Notes: generated by a model not told the origin, from the letters alone. Counted from the first letter of the stretch, positions 1 through 9,609 are shown. The stretch: 64,000 nucleotides of DNA from Acinetobacter sp. 10FS3-1 (GCF_013343215.1 NZ_CP039143.1:124001-188000); one strand, 5' to 3'. Made by a program: numbers and translations.

Positions 1-749
1 TGACACTTTTACAAGGACAAGTGAATTCCAGTATTTTGTCTAGCATTACTAAACTGGCTCAGCAGGGGAAACCTATTTTACTGTTACTTGATGAGATTCA
101 GGCTTTAGCTAGTTCAAAATATAAAACCACGATTGCCAGTTTACGTACCGCTTTAGATATGCATAAAGAAACAATAAAGGTGATTTTTACTGGTTCAAGT
201 CGAGAAGGCCTGAGACAAATGTTTTCTGTAAGTAGTGCTCCATTTTTTCATTATGGACAGAATTTACCTTTTCCAAATCTAACAAAAGCATTTACAGATC
301 ATCTGGCAGATGTATTTAATCAAACAACAGGACGTAGTTTGAATAAAGAAATTTTATGGCATGCTTTTTTAGATATGAAGCAAAGTCCTCAACTAGCAAG
401 ATCATTAGTGGAGCGTTTAGCCTTAAACCCAATGCTGGCTATAGATTTTGCAAAGGAACAGCTTATAGCCGATACAATGGGGCATCGTGACTTTTCGGGA
501 TTATGGGGAGAGTTTAAGTTATTAGAACAGCTAATTTTAAAAGCCATAGCGGAATCACAAGTTGAACTTTATAGTAGTCAATTTAGACAACATCTGGCTG
601 ATTCCATTGGTGTAGATAACATTGCGGTATCAAGTATTCAATCGGCCCTACGTTCTTTATCAAAAAAACAAATTATTTTTAAACCAGAAAATGGTACTTA
701 TGAAATCGAGGATGCTCTTTTTAAAGAATGGATTATGGATGAAGCATAA
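1..749 (+). CDS. AAA-type ATPase, C-terminal part (5' end outside window)
   Basis: The reading frame is open from the first bases of the window, so the start lies upstream and only about 249 C-terminal residues are visible. The fragment begins just before a hydrophobic strand ending in a Walker B-like LLLLDEIQAL motif, followed by a sensor-1-like strand (VIFTGSSREGL). This is the order seen in archaeal-type or STAND-like AAA ATPases. The last 80 residues look like a winged-helix domain. The Walker A motif would lie upstream of the window. It is followed by a HipA-like kinase gene 94 bp downstream on the same strand. The substrate is unknown. Family-level assignment is moderately secure; function is not. 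Confidence 0.6.
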   Translation, partial: TLLQGQVNSSILSSITKLAQQGKPILLLLDEIQALASSKYKTTIASLRTALDMHKETIKVIFTGSSREGLRQMFSVSSAPFFHYGQNLPFPNLTKAFTDHLADVFNQTTGRSLNKEILWHAFLDMKQSPQLARSLVERLALNPMLAIDFAKEQLIADTMGHRDFSGLWGEFKLLEQLILKAIAESQVELYSSQFRQHLADSIGVDNIAVSSIQSALRSLSKKQIIFKPENGTYEIEDALFKEWIMDEA

Positions 750-843
750 TTTTGAAAACTCACTTGGATAAAAATAATACTTTACCACTATAATAAGTAT
801 ATAATAGGCAAAACCGCCCATACTTTACTATTTAAATAGAATT

Positions 844-2136
844 ATGAATGATTTTTGCTCTGTCCAAATATTTCTGAATAATCAATGGATCGATTGTGCC
901 ACTATTGAAGTAATAGGTGAAAAAGCTAAAGGTTGGAAAGCTAGCTGCGGAACATATTATTCAATGGATTATGCAATTGAACATATGGGTTTACGAGATG
1001 GTCATGCTGTTTCAAACCATTATCCGATTAATTTAGAAAGCAATATTGAGCCTACGTGGCCAGCTTTTCTAGTTGATCTATTACCTCAAGGTTATGGTCG
1101 AAAAGAACTATTAAAAAAACTTGGCCGCCCCGAGTATGAAGAAGAGTCAGCAGATTGGCAATTGCTTAAAGTAGGAGCGAGCAACCCTATCGGTAACTTA
1201 AGAATAAAAGAAGCTCATGAATGGCTTTTAACTCAATATGCAGATCAGTTAGTACAAGGATTTGCAATACAGGAAATTATCGAACGTAGTGAAGAGTTTC
1301 TCGAGTCATTATCATCTTTTGGATTATTTATCTCTGGATCATCGGGTGTTCAAGGCGAGTGGCCAAAACTATTACTCACACAAGGTCATGATGAGCTATT
1401 TTATCTTGATCATACCTTACCTGATGAAATGGCTAAACAGCACTGGTTGGTTAAATTTAGCCGAGGAACAGATCAACGTCTAAACAAAATTTTGAATCAA
1501 GAACCCTTATATATGCAAATAGCAGCATATTTAGGATTGCGAGTATTTAGACCTCTAGAATTACATGGAAGAACTTTATTTATTCCACGTTTTGATCGGC
1601 AAGTGGTTGATAACCGTGTTGAAAGAATAGCCCAAGAAAGTTTAGCTTCTTTCAGTGGTAAAGCGGGCTTCGGAGTAAAAATGTCTCATAACGAAGTCTG
1701 CAAAATTATAATGAATTGCTGTACGGATCCAGAAACAGAAATTCTTGAATATGTAAAAAGAGATTTAGCCAATATCGCTTTAGGAAATAAAGATAATCAT
1801 ACCCGTAATACAGCATTTCAAAGGTTTAACAATGGCGATATTCGATTAACGCCTTTATTTGATTTTGCCCCTATGTGGTTACATCCAGATGGAATCGCAA
1901 GATCTACTCGATGGGAAAAAGACGATAATAACTGGGCTTCAATTGCTCATCAAATTGTAGAATGCAGTTCTTTAACCATAGAACAAATAAAATCTTTATT
2001 TTCTGAACAGTTACCTTTGTATCAAGGGCTTTTAACCAAGATGAAATCTATCGGGATAGATGATGAAATTCTAGAAAATTGTGCATATCGCATTGAAGGT
2101 ATTTGCGCACAATTAAAGGAGATTTGCTATGGATAA
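844..2136 (+). CDS. HipA-family serine/threonine kinase toxin
   Basis: 430 aa, the usual full length for HipA kinases, which in characterised systems phosphorylate aminoacyl-tRNA synthetases or other targets and arrest growth. Visible kinase features in order: a P-loop-like SGSSGVQGEWPK segment near residue 165, an ATP-contacting lysine in HWLVKF, RFDR near residue 250, the catalytic loop GNKDNHTRN near residue 318 (equivalent to GNxDxHxxN) and the metal-binding DFAP about 25 residues later. All catalytic positions look intact. The 3' end overlaps the downstream HTH gene by 8 bp, giving a toxin-first operon, the reverse of the classical hipB-hipA order. The N-terminal about 130 residues diverge from E. 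coli HipA, so the target could differ. Confidence 0.85.
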   Translation: MNDFCSVQIFLNNQWIDCATIEVIGEKAKGWKASCGTYYSMDYAIEHMGLRDGHAVSNHYPINLESNIEPTWPAFLVDLLPQGYGRKELLKKLGRPEYEEESADWQLLKVGASNPIGNLRIKEAHEWLLTQYADQLVQGFAIQEIIERSEEFLESLSSFGLFISGSSGVQGEWPKLLLTQGHDELFYLDHTLPDEMAKQHWLVKFSRGTDQRLNKILNQEPLYMQIAAYLGLRVFRPLELHGRTLFIPRFDRQVVDNRVERIAQESLASFSGKAGFGVKMSHNEVCKIIMNCCTDPETEILEYVKRDLANIALGNKDNHTRNTAFQRFNNGDIRLTPLFDFAPMWLHPDGIARSTRWEKDDNNWASIAHQIVECSSLTIEQIKSLFSEQLPLYQGLLTKMKSIGIDDEILENCAYRIEGICAQLKEICYG

Positions 2137-2407
2137 ACGTTTTATTCCACTCTCTCAAATAGAGCAAATTAAAAAAAGACAATATGTCTTAGAACAGATT
2201 CAACTGAATCCCGATTGGCCGATACATGTCATTGCAAAATTCATTAGAACAGAGTTGCATCTGACTTTAAATGAAATGTCCAAGATCACTAAAATTTCGC
2301 TTCAAACTTTACAGAAGCTAGAGCGATCCGATGCAAATCCAACCTTAGAAACAATGCTAAAACTTTTAACCCCATTTGGTTTAAAATTAACGGTCGTGAA
2401 GAAATGA
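2129..2407 (+). CDS. HipB-like XRE-family antitoxin
   Basis: 92 aa helix-turn-helix protein. The HTH spans roughly residues 35-80 (LTLNEMSKITKISLQTLQKLERSDANPTLETMLKLL), and the protein ends in GLKLTVVKK, as HipB-type antitoxins often do. Its start overlaps the preceding kinase gene by 8 bp, so the two are translationally coupled. By family knowledge it should neutralise the HipA-like kinase and repress the operon. The roughly 35-residue N-terminal extension before the HTH is longer than in E. coli HipB. Confidence 0.85.
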   Translation: MDKRFIPLSQIEQIKKRQYVLEQIQLNPDWPIHVIAKFIRTELHLTLNEMSKITKISLQTLQKLERSDANPTLETMLKLLTPFGLKLTVVKK

Positions 2408-2592
2408 TAACTTTCTATCAGGATATTTTCGACCTCAATGATCTGTTTAACTTCTCGGATTTGATTGTCTTTACTCACAATATTCCTATTGAGTGAGTCG
2501 AATCTGTGCTCAGGTTGAGCAGTTCGGCTACTGTTCTGAAATGAGAGCTTTGTCCGTTATAATTGTATAAACATTTTTAGTGTCTGGTAATT

Positions 2593-5500
2593 ATGTCCTC
2601 ATTGATCAATTTTCTATCTCGTTTTAGTACCGCAACTATTCAGCGCAGTCTGAGCTATGCTAAACACATTGATAGGGAAACGGTTGAGTTCTTTGAGGAA
2701 AAAGACGGTGTCACGATGTATGCCCAAATTGAAGGGACAGATTATTACGATACTGCGATTACCTATAATCCCCAAAAAGACCGTTTAATTGATGACGACT
2801 GCACTTGTCCGGTTGGATATAACTGTAAACATGCTGCGGCTTTAGCGCGGTTATTCTTTCAGGAATATCGCCAGGAATTTCAGCAGCGTTATGCTGACTC
2901 TCAATCCCCGCAGGGAATCACAAAACGCCAACGGGGGGATGATCAGGCGCAGCGCTGGTTGAATGATTTTAAACGGTATTTACAACAGACTGAACCAGAG
3001 CAATCTGTCAAAACAAACAATTATTTAATTTACCTGCTAGATCAGTCGGTCAGCTTAAAGAAATTGACAGTTGATGTTCAGAAGGCCAGACGCAATAAAA
3101 ACGGCTCAATTGCAGGGGAAAGTTATTATACCCAATATGAAAATATCACCAGAAAGCATCTGACTTTACCTGAACAAAAACGACAATTATTTAACCAGAT
3201 TTATTATTACGCCAAAATAAACAGCGACGAGCGTTTTTATCAAAGCAATCTTGATATCTCCGGAATTTCATTGGAGCACTTTAAATCTTTTATTCAAAGT
3301 GGCGATGTGTACTGGCAAAAAAAGAGCTATGCTGCACTTCAATGGTCAGAACAAGGCTATCACATCGAATTGATCTGGGAACAAGGTGTCAACAAACAGA
3401 CGGAGCATTTAAACATTGAATTGGTCAATGGCGATATTCGACTCGATTTAAAATCAAATCCACATATCCAGATTCTCGCGAGCCAGCCACCATGTTATGT
3501 GGATATTCAACAGAACACGGTGGGCCAGTTATATGGTGAATATACGGCAAATCTGCTCTACCATTTTTTACAGATGCCTGATCTTCCAGCTAAGCTCTTG
3601 CCAGAGTTTGAGAAACTGACTCATCAATATTCAGATGTGAAAAATCTGCCTCAACCCGAGTTTATTCAGCATATTGATGTCTTTGAGGGTAGTCCCCAGC
3701 CAATTTTACGCTTCGGTGTTTTAGATAAATTTGATTGGAAATGGGAAGAGTCTGTTTGTGCTGAAATTGAATTCTCCTATGCAGGTGGGCGAATTAAAGC
3801 AGGTACATCAGGTGACAGTTTTATTGGTGAACAGCATGGCAAAATGGTGCGACAGCTTCGGGACTTAGTTCAGGAACAACAGTCAATCCAGCGTTTACAG
3901 CTATTGGTCGAATCACTGAAGTGGGTGAAAGATCTTAGTTATGACCAGCAATTAAAACTGGATAAACAACGTCTTGATTCTATGGTTTTTGCTTTCTATG
4001 GAGACTGGATCAAACAGCTCATGCCCATCAATCAAATTGAGTTGATGGGCTGGCAGATAGAGCATTTGGAAAACAGCCCCTTTAACCTGCAATATGTCGA
4101 AAATTTAAATATTTCTATCACTGAATCTGAAGGTCAGCAGGACTGGTTCAATATCGGGGCGACGGTTCAAGACAGTGCAGGTAATTCTTATAATTTGCTT
4201 GATGCGCTCGTAGCTTTGGTGCGAGTAAATCCTGATTTACTTGATCCGCGGACGTTTATTCATCTGCATGACAGTCAAATTTTCACCGTGAAAACTGCAG
4301 TTGATCAACCTGATTTGGCTCTATCCGCTAGGGATATTAAGCCGGTATTGTTACATCTGCAGAGCATTTTACAGCAAGAAGAGCGCAGTATTGATCGCTA
4401 TGATGCGAGTCAATTATTAGAATTGCAGCATAATCTTGGGATGACATGGCAGGTCAGTGATCGCCTGCAGCAATTTGTACAGAAATTCAAACAAGGCTAT
4501 CAGCAACAACTGCCGACACCACAAGGTTTTCAGGGGGAGTTGCGTCCATACCAGCAGCAGGGCTTAGGCTGGTTACAGTTTTTAAGGGAAACCCAGCATG
4601 GCGGGATTCTGGCAGATGATATGGGCTTGGGGAAAACAGCACAAACTTTAGCCCATTTACTCATGGAAAAGCAGGCTGGATATTTGCAGGACAGTCCCGC
4701 CTTAATTGTTGCACCCACATCGCTGATGCATAACTGGTTCAAAGAAGCGGAGAAATTTACCCCTGAGCTCAAGGTATTGCTGCTACAGGGGCCCGACCGC
4801 CATCAGAATTTTGAGCAGATTCCGCACTATGATATTGTGTTAACCACCTATCCGCTTCTAGCGAGAGATGAAGAACAACTAAAGCAATATGAATATCATC
4901 AACTCATTTTGGATGAGGCGCAGAATATCAAAAATCCACGTGCCAAAGCTGCACAGGTAGTACGCCAATTAAAAGCACGACATCGTTTGTGTCTAACAGG
5001 TACCCCGATGGAAAATCATTTGGGTGAACTGTGGGCACTATTTTATTTCCTGATGCCAGGATTTTTATATTCACAAGAAATTTTTAATAAAAAGTACCGT
5101 CATCCGATTGAAAAACGCGGTGATCAGCAGTTAAGGCAAAAGCTGGTCAACCGGATTAAGCCCTTCATTTTACGTCGCTTGAAAACTGACGTAGCCAAAG
5201 AATTGCCAGAAAAAACCACGATTGAAGTCAATATTGATATGAATGACCAGCAATCCAAGTTATATGAGGCTGTTCGTGCCACGATGCAGGAAAATATTCA
5301 GAAAATTGTGGCAGAAAAAGGCTTTAAACGTAGTCAAATTCAAATTTTAGATGCCTTACTGAAGCTACGTCAGGTGTGCTGCCATCCTAGCTTACTAAAG
5401 CTGGATTCAGTGAAAACCGGGCAGGCACACTCTGCCAAACTTGAACAGTTGATGGATATGGTCGTTCCAATGGTGGAGGAGGGGCGAAAAATTCTGATCT

Positions 5501-5940
5501 TCTCTCAGTTTACCTCAATGTTGGAACTGATTGAGCAACAGCTCCATCACGCAGAAATTGGCTATGTGAAGCTGACTGGAAAGACCAAAAAGCGAGATGA
5601 AGTCATTACAGCATTTCAGTCTGGACAAGTGCCAGTATTTTTAATCAGTCTGAAAGCAGGAGGAGTCGGTCTGAATCTAACTGCCGCAGATACGGTCATT
5701 CACTATGATCCATGGTGGAACCCTGCTGCTGAAGATCAAGCTTCAGATCGTGCATGGCGGATTGGACAGGACAAGCCAGTATTTGTGTATAAGCTGATTA
5801 CCAATAAAAGCATAGAAGAAAAAATTCTTGCCTTACAGCAAAATAAAGCAGAACTGGCACAGTCTATTCTAAGTACCGATCATGAGGGCGAAGCGAAACT
5901 GACGGAAAATGACGTGATGAACTTGTTTGAGAAATTTTAG
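2593..5940 (+). CDS. SWIM zinc-finger SNF2-family DEAD/DEAH helicase
   Basis: 1115 aa. A SWIM zinc-binding motif (CxCPVGYNCKH) lies near residues 72-85. After a long middle region comes the SNF2 ATPase: Walker A in DDMGLGKTAQT near residue 678, motif Ia VAPTSLMHNW, Walker B LDEAQNIKNP near residue 775, motif III LTGTPMEN, and the C-terminal helicase lobe with ILIFSQFTSM, SLKAGGVGLNL and DRAWRIGQ. The complete motif set predicts an active dsDNA translocase. Bacterial SWIM-SNF2 proteins are widespread and mostly uncharacterised, and some lie in defence loci. There is no co-directional gene immediately downstream; the next gene, 17 bp away, runs convergently. Confidence 0.9.
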   Translation: MSSLINFLSRFSTATIQRSLSYAKHIDRETVEFFEEKDGVTMYAQIEGTDYYDTAITYNPQKDRLIDDDCTCPVGYNCKHAAALARLFFQEYRQEFQQRYADSQSPQGITKRQRGDDQAQRWLNDFKRYLQQTEPEQSVKTNNYLIYLLDQSVSLKKLTVDVQKARRNKNGSIAGESYYTQYENITRKHLTLPEQKRQLFNQIYYYAKINSDERFYQSNLDISGISLEHFKSFIQSGDVYWQKKSYAALQWSEQGYHIELIWEQGVNKQTEHLNIELVNGDIRLDLKSNPHIQILASQPPCYVDIQQNTVGQLYGEYTANLLYHFLQMPDLPAKLLPEFEKLTHQYSDVKNLPQPEFIQHIDVFEGSPQPILRFGVLDKFDWKWEESVCAEIEFSYAGGRIKAGTSGDSFIGEQHGKMVRQLRDLVQEQQSIQRLQLLVESLKWVKDLSYDQQLKLDKQRLDSMVFAFYGDWIKQLMPINQIELMGWQIEHLENSPFNLQYVENLNISITESEGQQDWFNIGATVQDSAGNSYNLLDALVALVRVNPDLLDPRTFIHLHDSQIFTVKTAVDQPDLALSARDIKPVLLHLQSILQQEERSIDRYDASQLLELQHNLGMTWQVSDRLQQFVQKFKQGYQQQLPTPQGFQGELRPYQQQGLGWLQFLRETQHGGILADDMGLGKTAQTLAHLLMEKQAGYLQDSPALIVAPTSLMHNWFKEAEKFTPELKVLLLQGPDRHQNFEQIPHYDIVLTTYPLLARDEEQLKQYEYHQLILDEAQNIKNPRAKAAQVVRQLKARHRLCLTGTPMENHLGELWALFYFLMPGFLYSQEIFNKKYRHPIEKRGDQQLRQKLVNRIKPFILRRLKTDVAKELPEKTTIEVNIDMNDQQSKLYEAVRATMQENIQKIVAEKGFKRSQIQILDALLKLRQVCCHPSLLKLDSVKTGQAHSAKLEQLMDMVVPMVEEGRKILIFSQFTSMLELIEQQLHHAEIGYVKLTGKTKKRDEVITAFQSGQVPVFLISLKAGGVGLNLTAADTVIHYDPWWNPAAEDQASDRAWRIGQDKPVFVYKLITNKSIEEKILALQQNKAELAQSILSTDHEGEAKLTENDVMNLFEKF

Positions 5941-5957
5941 TTTGGTTTCAGATTACC

Positions 5958-7247
5958 CTAATCATCTGTAAGTATCTGAAAGTCTGGATGCAATTTTTTC
6001 CAATGTTCTCTTAATTTTTCTTTATGAACAGAAATCATAGGTAAGTCTAGTAATAGCACTGGCCATACTGACCGTGCTTTGTCCATGATCGCGTGAAGTT
6101 GTTTTTCAATAACACGCCATGGAACACCGACTTTTTCAGCCCATTGTTCAAAGTGTTTCATCTCAGCTAAATACCAATCTTTATTTTTGGTAAGATTCAA
6201 TGCGAAATGACGTTCATTTTCAACATATACACTAGTCATCAATATATCGTATGCGGGAGATAATCTTGGTGTTCTTTTGTCCTGATAAATCATACTCCAG
6301 TTTTTTAAGTGTGCATCTCCATTGGCGAGCAAAATGTTGACAAGTAAGCGGCTGGCAAATTGCTGAATATCAAAAATTTTGTTATCTGAAAATTGATAAA
6401 TGATCTTTCCTATCTGCTCATAATTTGTGGTGCTGTATTTCTGATGTGGATATGCGCCGAAGATCTGAGCAAAATCTTCGATGTGAATAAGCTCTGTAGT
6501 ATCAGCAGTACTCTGTCTATCAAATCTTTTGATTGCGAAAGCATATTGCTCTAGGGGTAAATTTAATGGTGGAAGGTCTTGTAAAAGGGCCATATCCACC
6601 AAGCGAATCTCAGGGACATCTATTCCGACCGTTTTGGCAAGGGTCATCATAGAATATTCATTTAGCGGAACAAAAGCATGTCTGGAAGAAGGAGTTTTGA
6701 TAATCCAGTCCCCGAGTAGAGTCGTTTCCGTTGCCTGTGCTAGTGTAAAACGCCCATCTTTGGCTTTCATGGAAAACTTCATTTGGACGCCGGCCAAGGA
6801 AAACTTATTATCTGTTCGAATCTCTTGCTTTAAAATTTGATCTGGATTCGAGATCTGCAGTTTGAATTTTATTTCATCTGGAATTTCTTCTGGATCTAAT
6901 GGAGTCGCAATGAGTGCTCCAGGTAAATCATGACCTAAATCTGCCAATAACTGAAATTCATTGTCTATATGTACTTTGAGGCTTTGTGCAATCAGTTCAC
7001 GTAATGCCCCTTCTGGTAGCAAGTTTGATAGCAAGGGGTGTAAGCGCTGATGTGTAACATAGGTCTTTTCTAAAATTTTATCCGCTTAAGGATACAAGGG
7101 GGAAGTTAGCAGGCTCAAGGTCGGACGTTGCTGATCAAAGCGGAAAGAATCTGTAAAAACCAGAATATTTTTTCCGCTCTGAAATCCTGCCAAGTATCCA
7201 ACGATACCGTGATGTAATGTTAATTTCAGGACGGCAACAGTATTCAT
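5958..7247 (-). pseudogene. HipA-family kinase gene with an in-frame stop codon
   Basis: Two ORFs belong to one HipA gene. The first encodes the N-terminal beta-barrel-like domain starting MNTVAVLKLTLHHG. The second encodes the kinase core, with LAGVQMKFS, IIKTPS, FAIKRFDR, the catalytic loop NGDAHLKNWS and metal-binding AYDIL. They are separated only by a TAA at 7086-7088. Reading through it keeps the same frame and gives the conserved HipA stretch RPTLSLLTSPLYP-stop-ADKILEKTYVTHQRLHPLLSNLLPEG, so this is a nonsense mutation, not a frameshift. The start at 7247 is supported by a GGAGGAG ribosome-binding site and by an ATGA overlap with the upstream antitoxin gene. A TTG at 7034 could restart translation of the kinase part, but that product would lack the N-terminal domain. 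Confidence 0.85.
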
Positions 7248-7552
7248 GGTTCCTCTCCTCCTAGAAGACCCTTCCATGGATTAGTCATTAAGTCATCCTG
7301 ATCTTCAATAGTGACTTTAATTTCATCATTCAATAATTGTCTGATCAAATGAACCTTATCATCAGGGATGAGCATCAGTTGAGCATTTAATCCTGCCGCT
7401 ATAATTTCTAAGGTCTCTAATCGAGGGTTGCCCTGACTTTCCAGTTTTTGGTACTGCTGTCTTGAAATGCCTGTACGGGATTGCATATCAACTTGCTTTA
7501 AGCCCAATTGGGTTCGTCTTTTTTTGATTTGCTGAAGTAAAGACTTATTCAT
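7244..7552 (-). CDS. XRE-family antitoxin (HipB-like)
   Basis: 102 aa when started at the ATG at 7552 (MNKSLLQQIKKRRTQLGLKQVDMQSRTGISRQQYQKLESQGNPRLETLEIIAAGL), which begins immediately before a canonical Cro/C1 helix-turn-helix. A longer frame to 7678 adds an unconserved-looking basic leader and is not preferred. The stop codon overlaps the start of the downstream hipA gene (ATGA), the classical hipB-hipA arrangement. Because the kinase gene carries a nonsense codon, this may now be an antitoxin without an active toxin. Confidence 0.8.
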   Translation of the reverse strand: MNKSLLQQIKKRRTQLGLKQVDMQSRTGISRQQYQKLESQGNPRLETLEIIAAGLNAQLMLIPDDKVHLIRQLLNDEIKVTIEDQDDLMTNPWKGLLGGEEP

Positions 7553-7921
7553 TGTAGATACATTTATTGCTTTTAGGTTCTGTAAGAAACATATTAGTTT
7601 CTTTTTTTTTGAAAAGCAATTTATGACTTTATCATTTCGATCTATAAAAGCCTTAGCTACGTAGTGATCTGAAATCACTCTGAAAATACAGTTAAAATAC
7701 GCGGTTCAATTTACCTTAATCTCCTTACGTAATTGGCAGCCAGATCTGAACTGTTGGCAACTCTCTGGCAAAATTTCCTGGCAGCCCTGCATTTAACTGC
7801 CTAGCGCAATCTGATAATAAATAATAACAAACCCGCCGTGCAGTTAGCATACAGTAAGTAAAGGAATGGTTGACTGTGATCATAAAAATAGCATATCAAG
7901 CCGGAGGGAAACTAGACGGCT
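7553..7921. other. Intergenic region between hipB-like gene and acnA remnant
   Basis: About 370 bp with no supported gene. It contains an alternative 5' extension of the antitoxin frame (to 7678) and, nearer 7921, a purine-rich GGAGGG stretch about 20 bp before the acnA remnant, which may be a relic of that gene's leader. Nothing else is recognised. Confidence 0.4.
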
Positions 7922-8562
7922 AAGTATAGTAATATCAATAGTTTTAATACTTTAGAAATATTAACCGTCGGTTCAGAACACTATCAGATTTTCAACCTGT
8001 CTAAATTGCAAGTGCAGTTAGGTGACCTGTCCCGACTACCAAAAACTTTAAAAGTCTTGCTGGAAAATTTACTACGTTTTGAAGATCAGCTCACGGTGAA
8101 AACCGAGCATATTCATGCCTTGGCAGGATGGCTTAACGATCGAACTTCAGAACAGGAAATCCAGTATCGTCCGGCACGGGTCCTGATGCAGGATTTTACC
8201 GGTGTTCCTGCAGTGGTTGATCTTGCTGCAATGCGTGCAGCAGTGGCCAAAGCCGGTGGTGATCCGAAAAAATTAATCCGTTGTCACCAGTGGATTTAGT
8301 CATCGATCACTGGGCGATGGTCGATTACTTTGCTAGCCCGCAAGCTTTTGAGTAGAATATCGCCATTGAGATGCAACGCAATGGCGAGCGCTACCAGTTT
8401 CTACGTTGGGGGCAGGCGGCGCTCAATCAGTTTCGCGTGGTGCCGCCAGGAACCGGAATTTGCCATCAAGTCAATCTGGAATATCTGGCACAAGTGGTCT
8501 GGAGCAATGAGGTCGATGGGCAGGGCTTTGCCTTTTCTGATACCTTATTCGGTACCGATTCA
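7922..8562 (+). pseudogene. acnA: Aconitate hydratase A (acnA) 5' remnant
   Basis: Translation matches the N-terminal part of AcnA: LPKTLKVLLENLLRFED, RPARVLMQDFTGVPAVVDLAAM, GGDPKK, then in another frame INPLSPVDLVIDHWAMVDYFASPQAFE and [14 protein letters not shown]...[24 protein letters not shown]. Three lesions are visible. There is a one-base deletion in an A-run near 8270 (six A where the frame needs seven). A TAG stands at about 8351 where a Gln codon is expected. Homology ends abruptly after GTDS near 8562. Only about 215 of roughly 900 residues remain and there is no convincing start codon. An intact acnA presumably exists elsewhere. Confidence 0.85.
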
Positions 8563-8566
8563 CAAT

Positions 8567-8827
8567 TTATTCATCATATTCTGAAAATATTTCTTCAATT
8601 TCATCCCACTGCGGCAATTTATGCTTTTTTTTATTCACTTCGAATTGTAAACCAACACCATCAAGCACACGTTCAAATATGTCAAATGAACCTGTAAAAT
8701 GGCCATTTTCCATCTCTGAAATTGTTGTTTTATTGACTTGAGTTTTTTCTGCAAGGCTTTTCTGTGTATAGCCTAACCCTTTTCTTGCCAAACGTATTTC
8801 TTTACCTATTTCACCTCGTGTAGCCAT
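8567..8827 (-). CDS. XRE-family transcriptional regulator or antitoxin
   Basis: 86 aa. A Cro/C1-type HTH occupies residues about 6-60 ([53 protein letters not shown]), followed by a short acidic tail ([11 protein letters not shown]). The gene abuts the broken end of the acnA remnant, suggesting that its arrival or a deletion made the truncation. The upstream region carries two copies of a 16-bp repeat, consistent with autoregulation. No toxin partner is adjacent on either side. It could be a solitary antitoxin or a small regulator. Confidence 0.75.
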   Translation of the reverse strand: MATRGEIGKEIRLARKGLGYTQKSLAEKTQVNKTTISEMENGHFTGSFDIFERVLDGVGLQFEVNKKKHKLPQWDEIEEIFSEYDE

Positions 8828-8847
8828 TTTTTCTCCCGAAATTTGTT

Positions 8848-8906
8848 AGCCATATAGCAAACTTTTAACTAATTATGGTTAATATTCGCTATATAGCAAA
8901 CTTTTA
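8848..8906. promoter_or_regulatory. Direct-repeat operator upstream of XRE gene
   Basis: The 16-mer ATATAGCAAACTTTTA occurs at 8852-8867 and again at 8891-8906, 39 bp apart. Each sits in a GCYATATAGC core, and the 8888-8897 copy is a perfect palindrome (GCTATATAGC). The position just upstream of the XRE start at 8827 suggests two binding sites for the encoded repressor. Confidence 0.6.
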
Positions 8907-9110
8907 TAATGATTCTTGAATAGCTAAATTGAACTTATAAGATTCAATTTAGCCTCAAATTAGGTTAATAGAATCCATATATGTATGGTAGTTCTCAATA
9001 ATGAGGCAGTTGTATACCTCTTGAGAAGAGAAACTTCTTATACCTTGAATTTGAATTATTAGACAAAATTATGACTTTTAATTTTCTGTGTAATGAAGCT
9101 TTATATATTC

Positions 9111-9479
9111 TTAATATTTACCCTGAAGCCGAAGTCCTTCGACTACGTTTAATACTGTAGCTAATCCCTGAGTAGTCTGAATCTGTTTTATCGGAATGCC
9201 TTTGGTTAGCTTATTTGGTGACTTCATAAAATGCTGCATCCATTTAGCCTCTCCACCTGTTAGAGCATCTAGTGATATCGCAATACGAATTAAAATAATT
9301 GCGAGTTCTCCCTGACTTGAATCGGGATCTAACTCAAGCGAATTTAAAGTTTCCACTGAATCTAAATTGATAACGATAGCAAGCTGGTCCAGTGTCAAAC
9401 CAAGTTGTTTTGCAGATGATAAAACAGCTTTAGTTAATACTTTTTTTTGTTTTGCAATTTTTTCTGACGTTTTATGCAT
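9111..9479 (-). CDS. MbcA/ParS/Xre-like antitoxin (DUF2384-type), orphan
   Basis: 122 aa. A degenerate N-terminal helical HTH (TKAVLSSAKQLGLTLDQLAIVINL) is followed by a C-terminal segment with the DUF2384 pattern: LIRIAISLDALTGGEAKWMQHFMKSPNKLTKGIPIKQIQTTQGLATVLNVVEGLR. In characterised systems such antitoxins partner RES-domain NAD-degrading toxins. No RES gene is present upstream or downstream here. It lies 130 bp after the last recombinase gene, on the same strand. Confidence 0.7.
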   Translation of the reverse strand: MHKTSEKIAKQKKVLTKAVLSSAKQLGLTLDQLAIVINLDSVETLNSLELDPDSSQGELAIILIRIAISLDALTGGEAKWMQHFMKSPNKLTKGIPIKQIQTTQGLATVLNVVEGLRLQGKY

Positions 9480-9609
9480 GACTGATCTCAGTTTCAGACG
9501 TTGCTGATACCTAGAGTTTATACTATTTGATTATCGTTTCTCAGACATCCAATTTTTACTGAAGATATATTAAATTTGGCTTTAGATAAGGAAGCAACGG
9601 TTAAATTAT

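Noticed and set aside
1262..1483. 73-aa frame inside the first hipA
   Set aside because: A shadow in another frame of a well-supported kinase gene.
8371..8697. 108-aa gene overlapping the XRE gene
   Set aside because: Its first two thirds are the decayed acnA frame and the rest is antisense to the XRE gene; there is no independent gene.
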